The notes under the pieces: generated by a model
Seen by the model: only the letters and a program-made list of their open reading frames with translations
What the model was told of the DNA's origin: nothing
The model's database searches: none
Shown here: positions 26,703 to 35,445 of the stretch, in pieces
How the letters are laid out: each line of letters opens with the position of its first letter
Numbering within the stretch: position 1 is the stretch's first letter
Position numbers and translations under genes: made by a program
Assembly: GCF_006965485.1 (NCBI RefSeq)
Contig: NZ_CP041360.1
Location: 7,916,501 to 7,980,500 of the forward strand
Source: Spirosoma sp. KCTC 42546
Lineage (GTDB): Bacteria > Bacteroidota > Bacteroidia > Cytophagales > Spirosomataceae
Reading direction: 5' to 3'
DNA length: 64,000 bases

Positions 26703-27515
26703 TTACACTCCAATCGGCTCCTCCACTTTCTTTGCAGCTTCCCGGCGGGGAATATAGTGCCGGAAGAAGCTGCTGATTTTCATCTGTAGCACGCCAAAGA
26801 CCGCTTCTTTGAAAATCTTGGATGACATTTTAGAGACGCCCCGCGTGCGGTCGGTGAAAATGATGGGGACTTCCTGAATTCGGAAGCCATATTTCCAGCA
26901 GGTAAATTTCATTTCGATCTGGAACGCGTAGCCCACGAATTTAATGGGATTATGCAAAATCACTTCCAGTACTTCGGCCCGGTAACAGACGAACCCTGCT
27001 GTTGGGTCCATGATGGACATACCTGTAATAAACCGCACATAGACACCCGCAAAGTACGACATCAATACCCGCCCCATTGGCCAGTTTACTACGTTGACAC
27101 CACGGATATAGCGGGAACCAACCGCCACATCAGCCCGCTCAGGGCCTTCAGTAGCACAGGCACGGTACAGTTTGATCAGATCGTCGGGGTTGTGCGAAAA
27201 ATCGGCATCCATTTCGAATAGATACTGATATCCTCTGGATAAGGCCCACTTAAACCCATCGATATAGGCAGTGCCTAATCCTAACTTACCCCGCCGTTCG
27301 AGCAAATGTAACCTGGGTAGTGAACCCCGTACAGAAGGGCCTGTAGCCGGGAATTCTTCCTGTAAATCGCGAACACGCTGAGCGGTACCGTCAGGTGACC
27401 CATCGTCCACAATGAGTACATCGAATGGCTCCGGCAGGCTAAACACCTTCCGAATAATTGCTTCGATGTTCTCGATTTCATTATATGTTGGAATAACGAC
27501 CAGGCGCTCTTTCAC
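26703..27515 (-). CDS. Polyprenol-phosphate sugar synthase (GT2, dolichol-phosphate mannosyltransferase-like)
   Basis: This 270-residue family 2 glycosyltransferase probably makes polyprenol monophosphomannose (or glucose) for extracytoplasmic sugar transfer. It shows VVIPTYNEIENI, LIVDDGSPDGT and the DxD-type metal site EMDADFSHNPDDL, followed by VGSRYIRGV. Dpm1-type enzymes of this kind have no long membrane tail, and the short C-terminus here fits. It stands alone on the minus strand, downstream of the haem-biosynthesis gene by about 90 bases. Confidence 0.9.
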   Translation of the reverse strand: MKERLVVIPTYNEIENIEAIIRKVFSLPEPFDVLIVDDGSPDGTAQRVRDLQEEFPATGPSVRGSLPRLHLLERRGKLGLGTAYIDGFKWALSRGYQYLFEMDADFSHNPDDLIKLYRACATEGPERADVAVGSRYIRGVNVVNWPMGRVLMSYFAGVYVRFITGMSIMDPTAGFVCYRAEVLEVILHNPIKFVGYAFQIEMKFTCWKYGFRIQEVPIIFTDRTRGVSKMSSKIFKEAVFGVLQMKISSFFRHYIPRREAAKKVEEPIGV

Positions 27516-27606
27516 GGTACGAGTAGGTTAGTAAGTTGGGGGTTATCAGTACAACACCAAAACGAGCTGTTTTTGTACAAGATATTCATTAAAAATTGTT
27601 AATCTT

Positions 27607-28950
27607 CTAAGCATTAGTCAATTGTCGGGCCAACTTCTGCGCTTTCTGAATACAGTCAGACAAAGACACTCCTCCGTACCAGTTGGCACACACAAATAAC
27701 TGATCAACTTCTATTTCTCTAATAGGGCTTTTAATAGACAGAATAGTTGCATTGTATTGAGGAATTGATCGCTCCCAGCGTTGAATACGTTGAAAAACGG
27801 GTTCAATTGCCTTAATACCGAAGTTGGTGGCTAGCTCCCGATGTACATTTTCTGACAGTACGCTGTCGGTATGACGGGCGTTGCTAACACCCGTTTGTCC
27901 ACCTACTAGCGTTGTAACCAGAACTTCATCGGTGGGGCAACGACCGTCAAATATAGAACTACTCCAGATATGACCCGCCGAATACTGATTTTCAATCTTT
28001 GGGTTTAATGCCCCAAAGCCATTGAGCGGATGCTCCACGTGCGTGCGTTTATAGGCTGAATGGACGACAGTCATAGGTGGATAGGTAACAGAACGAAGTG
28101 CATTAGCCAATTTCTTGTAATGAAAATCTATCAACTGCGCGGCCGTGTTTGTACCAACTGCCAGCACTAATTTATCAACGGTTTGGGTGCCACTTTTGGC
28201 TGTTACCTGCCAACCGTTTGCGAGTTTCCGAATGTGATTAACAGGGTTGTTAAGCGAAAGATTTATTAGCGTAGCCGCCAGCGTATTAGGTAGGGTTTGC
28301 ATACCATTCCGAAAGCTAAACGATTGTCGCCGACCCATGCCTAATTGGTTCTGTATTAGGCCACGTACTACTGAACCGTATTCTTTTTCATATTGAAGGA
28401 GTATTGGAAACGTTTCAGAAACAAGCAGTTGCTCCGGGTCGCCAGCGTAAATGCCCGCAACAAATGGACCTAGTGCATAATCAATGATCTCCTGACAGAA
28501 ACGACGTCGAAAAAAAATGGACAATGTTTCGCCATCTGGATGTATCGTTTTATTCGTGCGTTCGCGGAAAATGGCCAACTTAGCTTTCCAGCTAAAGAAG
28601 TTCCCGAAGAAAAGCGAAGGTGGGTCAGAAGGTAGTTTCTTGTACATACCGTCGCGAAAAATATAGCGGGCTTTGCTAATGGGTTTGCTCAACGATAGTT
28701 CAGGAGTGAGTCCCAGCGTATCTATCCAATGTAAAAGGTTGGCGTCACCCAATAGTGAGTTAGGTCCCAATTCGCACAAATAAGGTCCATTGATAATACC
28801 CGCTGGTGTTTTAGATGATTCCCATCGCGACTGAATATAGCCCCCTGGTTGGCTATCGGCTTCCCAGAGATGATACGCTATACCGAGTTGCTGCAGTTCA
28901 TATGCCAGTGTCAATCCAGAAATACCTGCCCCAATAATTCCGACCGTCAT
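27607..28950 (-). CDS. hemG: Protoporphyrinogen oxidase
   Basis: This 447-residue FAD enzyme oxidises protoporphyrinogen IX to protoporphyrin IX in haem synthesis and belongs to the HemY/PPOX type. Motifs are GIIGAGISGLTLAYELQ at the N-terminus, a substrate-channel segment around GPNSLLGDANLL, and the C-terminal FAD block LFVCANWYGGVSLSDCI. Some databases name this type hemG and others hemY. The start codon overlaps the stop codon of the upstream DUF4296 gene by one base, a TAATG junction that suggests translational coupling. Confidence 0.9.
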   Translation of the reverse strand: MTVGIIGAGISGLTLAYELQQLGIAYHLWEADSQPGGYIQSRWESSKTPAGIINGPYLCELGPNSLLGDANLLHWIDTLGLTPELSLSKPISKARYIFRDGMYKKLPSDPPSLFFGNFFSWKAKLAIFRERTNKTIHPDGETLSIFFRRRFCQEIIDYALGPFVAGIYAGDPEQLLVSETFPILLQYEKEYGSVVRGLIQNQLGMGRRQSFSFRNGMQTLPNTLAATLINLSLNNPVNHIRKLANGWQVTAKSGTQTVDKLVLAVGTNTAAQLIDFHYKKLANALRSVTYPPMTVVHSAYKRTHVEHPLNGFGALNPKIENQYSAGHIWSSSIFDGRCPTDEVLVTTLVGGQTGVSNARHTDSVLSENVHRELATNFGIKAIEPVFQRIQRWERSIPQYNATILSIKSPIREIEVDQLFVCANWYGGVSLSDCIQKAQKLARQLTNA

Positions 28951-29330
28951 TAGCCTTTGGGCTGTTTTGCATTTTTCGCGCTAATCTTCTTCTGTAAATT
29001 ATCTGTAACCCGCTTATAAATCAACTCCATATCCTGTGGGTGAGAAGAATAGAAAATATAACTCGTCCGATAGGTAGCGGTATCCACCCCAAATTTCTTG
29101 AAGATGTTGGCTTCCAGATGTTTATACGCAATATTCGATGAGTCAATTGAGGCTAACCCCAGGCGACTTATACGGGCTTCAGTCATATGGACTTCGGTCA
29201 GAATATCCGCCATTTTATCTGTTGCAATCAGCCCATCTGGTTTTTCATCTTCTGGAGCGGTGCAGGCCACAACCAGCCACCCACCCAGCAGCACACTCCA
29301 GAGGTAAGCACAAAATCGGTTTCGATGCAT
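28950..29330 (-). CDS. DUF4296-family lipoprotein-like protein
   Basis: This 126-residue protein of the Bacteroidota-only DUF4296 family starts at the ATG at 29330. A short signal (FCAYLWSVLLGGWLVVAC) ends at a lipobox Cys. The typical segment MADILTEVHMTEARI follows, then YIFYSSHPQDMELIYKRVT. Function unknown. It overlaps the protoporphyrinogen oxidase start by one base, so the two are made from one mRNA. Confidence 0.82.
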   Translation of the reverse strand: MHRNRFCAYLWSVLLGGWLVVACTAPEDEKPDGLIATDKMADILTEVHMTEARISRLGLASIDSSNIAYKHLEANIFKKFGVDTATYRTSYIFYSSHPQDMELIYKRVTDNLQKKISAKNAKQPKG

Positions 29331-29414
29331 ACGTTTAAATGAATAGCTTTGTAAGCTATTCCCTATTGGCAAAGTTCGGTATTGGTTGTTAAAATAGTAT
29401 AACGCCTGTTTCGT

Positions 29415-30275
29415 ATGGACGAGTTCTTGGCCAGGCTTCGTAATTTCGATATTCGTATCCGCAAGGCGGTTAACTCGCAGATGCGCGGAAGTTTTCGCTC
29501 TATTTTTAAAGGTACTGGACTAGAGTTCAGTGACTTGCGCACGTATCAGTACGGAGATGACGTGCGCGCTATTGACTGGAACGTGTCATCTAAAGGACAT
29601 GGTACGTTTGTAAAAGTATTTCGCGAGGAGAAGGATCAGACGGTTTTTTTCGTTGTCGATGTCAGCGCATCGCAGCAGGTTGGTCCGCGTTACCGCGATA
29701 AATTGGCGGCTACAAAAGAAGTGTGTGGAGTACTGGCACTGTCGGCCATCCGCGAGGCCAGCCATGTAGGTATGTACTGTTTTTCGGATCAGAAGGAGCG
29801 GTACATAAAACCCGCTAATGGGATGAAAACAGGTTATCAACTGATTATGAGCCTGTATAAACTACAGCCAGAGTCGGGTCGGACGAGCATTGCCGATGCG
29901 TTGTTATTTACGCTCAATGCGTTGAAGCGTCGGAGTGTGGTGATTCTGCTCTCCGATTTTATTGACCTGAACTATGAACATAACCTCAAGGCGTTGGCTA
30001 AAAAGCATGACTTAGTTGTTATTCATTTATACGATCAGCGAGAGGTCAATCTTCCCCGGTTAGGTATTATTCCTGTTCATGATACCGAGTCGGGGCGCAC
30101 GGTATGGGTTAATACGTCGTCCCTATCGTTTCGAAACGGATTGCACGATACGTTTCGCCAGAACCAGGTTCGACTGGAACGACTTTGTAAACAATATAAC
30201 GCCAACTACCTCGCGCTCGATTCGCAGGAGGACTTTGTGCCAAAACTTGTTGAATTATTTAGAGTGAGAAAGTAA
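29415..30275 (+). CDS. DUF58-family protein (Bat operon)
   Basis: This 286-residue DUF58 protein shows the typical opening MRGSFRSIFKGTGLEF, RTYQYGDDVRAIDWNVS and a von Willebrand-like segment VFFVVDVSASQQVG. In other genomes it sits between a MoxR AAA ATPase and VWA proteins of the Bat (aerotolerance) operon. Here the MoxR gene is not upstream; the gene before it runs the other way. It lies eight bases before the next gene, so the operon begins with DUF58. Confidence 0.88.
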   Translation: MDEFLARLRNFDIRIRKAVNSQMRGSFRSIFKGTGLEFSDLRTYQYGDDVRAIDWNVSSKGHGTFVKVFREEKDQTVFFVVDVSASQQVGPRYRDKLAATKEVCGVLALSAIREASHVGMYCFSDQKERYIKPANGMKTGYQLIMSLYKLQPESGRTSIADALLFTLNALKRRSVVILLSDFIDLNYEHNLKALAKKHDLVVIHLYDQREVNLPRLGIIPVHDTESGRTVWVNTSSLSFRNGLHDTFRQNQVRLERLCKQYNANYLALDSQEDFVPKLVELFRVRK

Positions 30276-30282
30276 CGCAGTT

Positions 30283-31326
30283 GTGACGTACGCCATACGA
30301 CCTATACTTTTCCTATTGGTATTGTCCCAGTCAGTTTGGGCGAATGAACCGGTACGACCTACCGTAAAACAACCGCCCAAACAACAGTCTATCTTGCAGC
30401 CATCTCCATCGCGGCAACTTTCGTTACAGGGTCATTTTCTGACGGATAGTATCGAAATAGGGCGCCCATTTCAGTATGCGTTGACCTATCGACATTCGCC
30501 AATAATTGATGTTCTTTTCCCGGATACCGCCCGGCATTTCGCGCCGTATCGGGTAAAGAGCGTTGCCGTTTTTGCTACGCAAACCACCGGTGTTGGATTT
30601 GAGGCAATTAGCCGTGATAGTGCTGTATATACACTGGTTTCGTTTGAAACGGATCCTATACAGTTAGTACGTGTACCCATTCGGGTTATTAACGAGGCAG
30701 ACTGCACAGCTCAATGGACACAGACCGATACGGTATTTCTGCGATCCAAACTATCGCAGGCTATGCTGGATTCATCGGGATCAGTGAAGTCGAAACTAGC
30801 TACAAATACGAATCTGGCTACGCTTCAACAACAGTTTAATTATTTAGCACTGGCATTAGGACTTGTATCAATCGCCCTTGTTTCTTTTGCCATGTATGGA
30901 TTATTTGGTCGCGCTATCCGGCGACAATGGCGATTATATCAGCTAAAAAGGCGCCATCTTACTTTCTTGAACGACTATAATCGACTGACCCGAACGATTA
31001 ATTCATATACGGCTGCCGAAATTGCAAACCAGGCCGTTATTATGTGGAAACTCTATTTAGAGCAGCTTGATAAACAGCCGTATACGTCCCTGACTACTCC
31101 AGAATTGGCTGCGCGAATAGACGATGAACGCATCACGAATGCATTACGTGAAGCCGATTTGATGATTTATGGTGGTGCATATTCTCCCGACTCCTTGCCT
31201 GCTTTAAGATTATTGGGCGAAGTGGCCACAAATGCATACCACCGTAGCCGCGCCAGAATGCAAGTGCCGGAAAACCCGGATTCCTCAACGATAAGCCAGT
31301 CGGCCGAAACTCCTTCTATCTCCTGA
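30283..31326 (+). CDS. Exported single-membrane-span protein of the Bat operon
   Basis: The protein has 347 residues with a GTG start at 30283 (no ATG is available). The signal is MTYAIRPILFLLVLSQSVWA, with an extracytoplasmic part of about 170 residues, then a membrane segment near 185-210 (FNYLALALGLVSIALVSFAM). A cytoplasmic tail follows with a DUF4381-like helical motif (MWKLYLEQLDKQPYTSL, LREADLMIYGG). Its position between DUF58 and VWA genes fits BatD-like or related accessory proteins. I do not identify it more exactly. Confidence 0.75.
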   Translation: MTYAIRPILFLLVLSQSVWANEPVRPTVKQPPKQQSILQPSPSRQLSLQGHFLTDSIEIGRPFQYALTYRHSPIIDVLFPDTARHFAPYRVKSVAVFATQTTGVGFEAISRDSAVYTLVSFETDPIQLVRVPIRVINEADCTAQWTQTDTVFLRSKLSQAMLDSSGSVKSKLATNTNLATLQQQFNYLALALGLVSIALVSFAMYGLFGRAIRRQWRLYQLKRRHLTFLNDYNRLTRTINSYTAAEIANQAVIMWKLYLEQLDKQPYTSLTTPELAARIDDERITNALREADLMIYGGAYSPDSLPALRLLGEVATNAYHRSRARMQVPENPDSSTISQSAETPSIS

Positions 31327-31331
31327 CCTAA

Positions 31332-32402
31332 ATGGAACCCTGGTATTCACTTCACTGGTTAAATCCGGCGCAATGGCAGCAGTTTCATATCGTATACCCG
31401 TTGGCTTTATCATTGATCCCGGCCGTTCCGGTTTTGTTTTTAGTGCGTTATTATCTGAATAGAAAGGCGCAGCAACGACTTAATATCTCTCTTGGGCAGC
31501 TTCGTTCTGGTGTGGGTCGCCTTCAAACGCGCCGGTCGTGGCTTGGTTTACTTCGCTATTTAGTACCTGTAAGTGTATTTATAGGAACAGGGTTTCTGTT
31601 AGCAGCTTTGGCTCGTCCGCAAATTGTGCGGGAATTGCGTGATGAACAATCGGAAGGTATTGATATTATGCTGGCGATGGATGTATCGGAGTCGATGACT
31701 GAAACCGATTTGCCACCCAATCGGTTAGCGGCTGCCCGTCGGGTGGCCCAGCTATTTGTGAATAGTCGCAAAAATGACCGGATCGGCTTAGTGGTTTTTG
31801 CAGGCGAGGCTTTCTCGCTTTGCCCCCTCACAACGGACTATGGATTACTGAAACAGTACCTAAGTGAATTAAATAGCCAAATGATTCGTACCTCCGGTAC
31901 GGCCATTGGCGATGCCTTGGCTCGGTGTATCAATCGAATGCGGGAGCGGTTGCCCTCACCAATAGATACGGCCCAGACTGAAACAAATCCATGGAAACCG
32001 GAACGGAGCAAGCTAATTATTCTATTGAGCGATGGCGATAATACCGCCGGTAATCTTGACCCGATTACCGCTGCCAAGCTGGCTAAAGCGTTTAATATTA
32101 AACTCTATACAATTGCTGTTGGCCGTCCGGTTTCGTCCACGTCTCAGGCCGTTACAGTGGATGAAGGCATTCTAAAAACGATTGCCACCATTGGCAACGG
32201 GAGCTTCTTCCGGGCTACGGACACGCGCCGATTACAATCCGTATTTGCCCAGATTAACCGCCTGGAAAAGTCGCCGATACGGGTTCGGATTTATGAGGAC
32301 GTACAGGATTTTTATCGCATTTATCTGTACTGGGGCATTACATTCCTCCTGTGTGCGATGCTGTTAAAGAACACGATTTTTGGTAATGTGCTGGAGGATT
32401 GA
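31332..32402 (+). CDS. VWA-domain membrane protein (BatA/BatB-like)
   Basis: The protein has 356 residues with hydrophobic segments near 20-40, 75-100 and at the end (YLYWGITFLLCAMLL), which flank a von Willebrand factor A domain. The metal-ion-dependent adhesion motif is DVSESM, with later TSGTAIGDAL and LLSDGDNT completing the MIDAS. This is the layout of BatA/BatB proteins. It follows the previous gene by five bases. It probably works with DUF58 and a MoxR chaperone at the membrane. Confidence 0.9.
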   Translation: MEPWYSLHWLNPAQWQQFHIVYPLALSLIPAVPVLFLVRYYLNRKAQQRLNISLGQLRSGVGRLQTRRSWLGLLRYLVPVSVFIGTGFLLAALARPQIVRELRDEQSEGIDIMLAMDVSESMTETDLPPNRLAAARRVAQLFVNSRKNDRIGLVVFAGEAFSLCPLTTDYGLLKQYLSELNSQMIRTSGTAIGDALARCINRMRERLPSPIDTAQTETNPWKPERSKLIILLSDGDNTAGNLDPITAAKLAKAFNIKLYTIAVGRPVSSTSQAVTVDEGILKTIATIGNGSFFRATDTRRLQSVFAQINRLEKSPIRVRIYEDVQDFYRIYLYWGITFLLCAMLLKNTIFGNVLED

Positions 32403-32512
32403 AACTGTTTACGGCTTATGGTATTCGGTATACGGTAGGCTAACGCATAAATAACTCATGTATCAGCCTACCGTAAACCGAATACCGAATACCAAAAACA
32501 GTAACCACAAAA
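32403..32512. repeat. Imperfect inverted repeat before rnhB
   Basis: GGTATTCGGTATACGGTAGGC (about 32421-32440) mirrors GCCTACCGTAAACCGAATACC (from about 32465), and the outer AACTGTTT/AACAGT sequence extends the pairing. CCGAATACC is present twice in the right arm. The element fills the gap up to the RNase HII start. Confidence 0.75.
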
Positions 32513-32515
32513 TAT

Positions 32516-33091
32516 ATGTTACGTTCCTATTACAACGCCGAGGCTATTGAAGCCGGTTTAGACGAAGTGGGCCGCGGTTGTCTGGCTGGGCCGGTGGTAG
32601 CGGCAGCGGTTATTTTGCCCAAAAACTACACGCATCCCATTCTAAACGATTCGAAACAGTTGTCGCACCGCCAGCGTGAGAGCCTGAAAAAAGACATCGA
32701 GCGGGATGCACTGGCCTGGGCCGTTGCCGAAGTATCGCACACGGATATTGATCAGATCAATATTCTGAAAGCCAGCTTTCTGGCCATGCACCGGGCGGTA
32801 GATGCGTTAATAATCAGGCCAGAACATCTGCTAGTGGATGGAAATCGGTTTGTGCCGTACCCCATGATTCCGCATACCTGCATCATCAAAGGTGACGCTC
32901 ATTACTTGTCCATTGCAGCCGCATCGGTATTGGCTAAAACCTATCGGGATGACCTGATGGCACAACTCGGACAGGAATTTCCGGCCTATGGCTGGGCGCA
33001 GAATGTCGGCTATCCAACACCCATTCATCGGAAAGCCATCCGGCAATTCGGCCCCACGAAATACCATCGAATGAGTTTTCGACTACTGTAA
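32516..33091 (+). CDS. rnhB: Ribonuclease HII
   Basis: This 191-residue RNase HII cuts RNA of RNA-DNA hybrids, including single ribonucleotides in DNA. Motifs are GLDEVGRGCLAGPVVAAAV (catalytic Asp-Glu), HLLVDGNRF (Asp) and KGDAHYLSIAAASVLAK (Asp). All four catalytic acidic positions appear present, and the length is normal. The ATG at 32516 lies three bases after the palindromic spacer. Confidence 0.94.
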   Translation: MLRSYYNAEAIEAGLDEVGRGCLAGPVVAAAVILPKNYTHPILNDSKQLSHRQRESLKKDIERDALAWAVAEVSHTDIDQINILKASFLAMHRAVDALIIRPEHLLVDGNRFVPYPMIPHTCIIKGDAHYLSIAAASVLAKTYRDDLMAQLGQEFPAYGWAQNVGYPTPIHRKAIRQFGPTKYHRMSFRLL

Positions 33092-33104
33092 GTTAGTCCG
33101 CAGG

Positions 33105-33914
33105 TTATTGATAGACGAATTCCCGCACGCTTCTTGGCGTAGCCTCGGTATCTGCAACAACAAATTCCCGTATGGGGCGATCCTGCTGATCATAATTGTA
33201 GGAATAGATGAATACGGTGGTCTGCGACACAGAAGAAGCCAGATTGGTAGAGACCAGCGTTTGTTTGACAAGCAAATTCCGATTCTGCTGGCCACGGAAT
33301 GTCAATGGCGACGGAATGCTGGGTTTTGTCAGATCATACTCGTAGCTATTTCGTTGTACACCACCGGAATTATAGACCGTTTCCTTCGCAACAACATTGC
33401 CATCTTTTACCGTGTAAGTATCCTGTTGGCCATTTCCTTTATAGCTGATCAGATAACCGTCGGAGTTATAGATGTATTCGTCCGGGCTCGCATTTCCTTT
33501 TATATATCCTTTATCCGTCAGGAGTAAAATGTTCAGTAAATCCTTATTCTCAGAATTCTGATACCGCTGAGCAAGGTCGGGGGTGTATTGGTAGGAAAGC
33601 TCCTCCCACCAGCTGCTATTGTTCCAGACTGTAGTTCTCTGACGGATGAGCCGATTTTGTGCATCGTACGCATAGGTATTCTTAAGCCGCCAGCTTACGT
33701 TCAGGGATTTCCCATTGAGCGTTACCGTCTTTTCACCAGCTGTAGTCAGAAAATAATCCGTGATTTGCACGAGCGGCCCTATTAGTACGGCTCCGGTTTT
33801 CTCGGGACTTAGTACGGGTGGAGTTTGCGAAACAGACGGAGTAATATCCTGCTGAGGAGTAGCACAGGCCGCTAGTAGCGCCAGAGGGAATACAAGTAAA
33901 GCAGTTTTTTTCAT
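33105..33914 (-). CDS. Hypothetical lipoprotein with YD-like repeats
   Basis: The protein has 269 residues, with signal MKKTALLVFPLALLAAC ending at a lipobox. The mature part carries Tyr/Asp-rich motifs such as YAYDAQNRLIRQRT, YIYNSDGYLISYKG and YNYDQQDRPIREFV, similar to the short repeats of surface YD-repeat proteins common in Bacteroidota. No function can be given. It is convergent with rnhB, separated by 13 bases. Confidence 0.8.
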   Translation of the reverse strand: MKKTALLVFPLALLAACATPQQDITPSVSQTPPVLSPEKTGAVLIGPLVQITDYFLTTAGEKTVTLNGKSLNVSWRLKNTYAYDAQNRLIRQRTTVWNNSSWWEELSYQYTPDLAQRYQNSENKDLLNILLLTDKGYIKGNASPDEYIYNSDGYLISYKGNGQQDTYTVKDGNVVAKETVYNSGGVQRNSYEYDLTKPSIPSPLTFRGQQNRNLLVKQTLVSTNLASSVSQTTVFIYSYNYDQQDRPIREFVVADTEATPRSVREFVYQ

Positions 33915-33952
33915 GCCGTAAACTAGGTTATGCGGAGTAGTCTCGATAGAAA

Positions 33953-33979
33953 ATAAGCAGCTTGTTCAAGGCTGCTTAT
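33953..33979 (-). terminator. Hairpin between two minus-strand genes
   Basis: ATAAGCAGC (33953-33961) pairs perfectly with GCTGCTTAT (33971-33979), and a T-rich stretch follows in the minus-strand direction. It probably ends the transcript of the NTF2-like gene. Confidence 0.6.
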
Positions 33980-34109
33980 CCAGAATTCGCTTCAGGTGAT
34001 TAGCCGATGATATTGGCAAATATATGAAACTTGTCATATGTGAGAACTTCCCAGCAGCGTTCTTTATTGATCGGGATACTTTTATGGCTTACAGGCTGTA
34101 TACCCGCCA

Positions 34110-34508
34110 TTACTTCAACCAGAAATTATCTTCCTGTGCTACGTCGGCCGAGTACACTTTGGCTTTCACAATCTGGCCGTTCTCAACGGTATATACGTCA
34201 ATGTTGTCGACATCGAGTATCCCTCCGTTTGGTTGTACGGCTTTCCAGTGAACCAGACAGGCCACGCTGTTACCGTTGGCCGTTAGGACGTTGATGTCGG
34301 TTAGGGCCAGGCTATTATCGGTGGCCTGAAACATGCCGCCTACCATTTGAAAGACTTCCGTACTTGACTTCTTAATTCCCGAAAACCGATTGTTTCCCGG
34401 CTGGTTCCACTCAATAGCCGGGTGAATGAGCGATGCTAGTTTTGCCTGATCGCCTTTCTGAACGGCGGTTAAAAAGGTACGAACGACTTGCATTGATTGT
34501 GTTTCCAT
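34110..34508 (-). CDS. NTF2-like (SnoaL) family protein
   Basis: The 132-residue small alpha+beta-barrel protein starts at the ATG at 34508; an in-frame ATG at 34598 would add 30 residues with a weakly hydrophobic start. The motif VVRTFLTAVQKGDQAKLASL, then LIHPAIEWNQPG and the later IDVYTVENGQIVKAKVY, is typical of SnoaL-like enzymes or ligand-binding proteins. The function is unassigned because this family is diverse. Confidence 0.8.
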   Translation of the reverse strand: METQSMQVVRTFLTAVQKGDQAKLASLIHPAIEWNQPGNNRFSGIKKSSTEVFQMVGGMFQATDNSLALTDINVLTANGNSVACLVHWKAVQPNGGILDVDNIDVYTVENGQIVKAKVYSADVAQEDNFWLK

Positions 34509-34610
34509 CGTGTTTGTTTTGAATTGATTATGAACTTGTTGACGTGATGATGTAGGCTGGCCCAGAGCCAGCATGAGGGCGACTATAATTGTTTCCATGG
34601 CGTTTTTTTG

Positions 34611-34618
34611 ACAAAAGT
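34611..34618 (-). promoter_or_regulatory. -7 box for the NTF2-like gene
   Basis: On the minus strand the sequence reads TACTTTTG, a perfect TAnnTTTG match, 12 bases upstream of the ATG at 34598. No clear -33 TTG is seen. Confidence 0.5.
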
Positions 34619-34764
34619 ACAGGTCACCCGACGGCTGGGTTTTACCATCAGCCGCCAGCTAATTACCAGTTGACGCCACCAGGAAGGTTTATTTGATGCT
34701 GTTTGTACCGAATGCCGTTTGATACAACGGTTTATGGTAGCCTGGACGTCTAGGCTACTCTTAC

Positions 34765-35442
34765 TTAAACAATCAACTTATAGCCGATACCCCGAATGTT
34801 GATGATCTGAATTTGTGCATCTTCTCGTAGGTGCCGCCGAAGCTTGGTAATAAACACATCCAGGCTGCGGCCGTTGAAAAACGAGTCTTCGCCCCAAAGC
34901 TCTGTCAACACGGTACTGCGTTCGAGGACCTGATTTCGTTGCTCGTACAACCGCCGGAGCAGTTCGGCTTCGCGGTGCGATAGGAGAACTGTCTGACCGC
35001 CCAGCATGAGTTTTTGTTTCGAGGGGTCGAATTGATAACGCCCGATGGTTAGCTCCAACGTTGACGATGGCAGAGAAGCTGGCTTTCGGCGCAACAGCGC
35101 ATTGATCCGAACGATCAGTTCGTCCAGACTAAAGGGTTTTTTGAGGTAATCGTTGCCGCCCAATTCAAAACCGCGTACTACGTCGGCAGTTTGCGAGCGG
35201 GCGGTCAGAAATATGATTGGTACATCGGAATTTTCCTGACGAATGTGTTCGGCCAGGGTGAAACCGTCCATTTGGGGCATCATGACATCGGCCACCACAA
35301 TATCGGGCTGATGTTGTCGGAAGAAGGTTAGTCCCTCATTGCCTTCGCTGGCGTATAACACCGTGAAGCCACGGACTTCGAGGCTATCCCGAACAATCAT
35401 GCCCAGAGCGGGCTCATCTTCAATCAGTAAAACGGTCGGCAT
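34765..35442 (-). CDS. OmpR-family response regulator
   Basis: The protein has 225 residues. The receiver domain (1-115) has the acidic pair in LLIEDEPALG, phospho-acceptor Asp52 in VVADVMMPQMDG, Thr80 in IIFLTARS and Lys101/102 in LKKPFSLDEL. The winged-helix DNA-binding domain follows, with LLSHREAELLRRLYEQ and GRSLDVFITKLRRHL. It is encoded immediately after the histidine kinase gene, with three bases between the stop of the kinase and this start. The likely target is the divergent GLPGLI/receptor operon, where a 10-base-spaced direct repeat lies. Confidence 0.93.
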   Translation of the reverse strand: MPTVLLIEDEPALGMIVRDSLEVRGFTVLYASEGNEGLTFFRQHQPDIVVADVMMPQMDGFTLAEHIRQENSDVPIIFLTARSQTADVVRGFELGGNDYLKKPFSLDELIVRINALLRRKPASLPSSTLELTIGRYQFDPSKQKLMLGGQTVLLSHREAELLRRLYEQRNQVLERSTVLTELWGEDSFFNGRSLDVFITKLRRHLREDAQIQIINIRGIGYKLIV

Positions 35443-35445
35443 AAC

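Noticed and set aside
34024..34294. Two plus-strand frames opposite the NTF2-like gene
   Set aside because: They overlap a gene with clear family resemblance on the other strand and show no domain.
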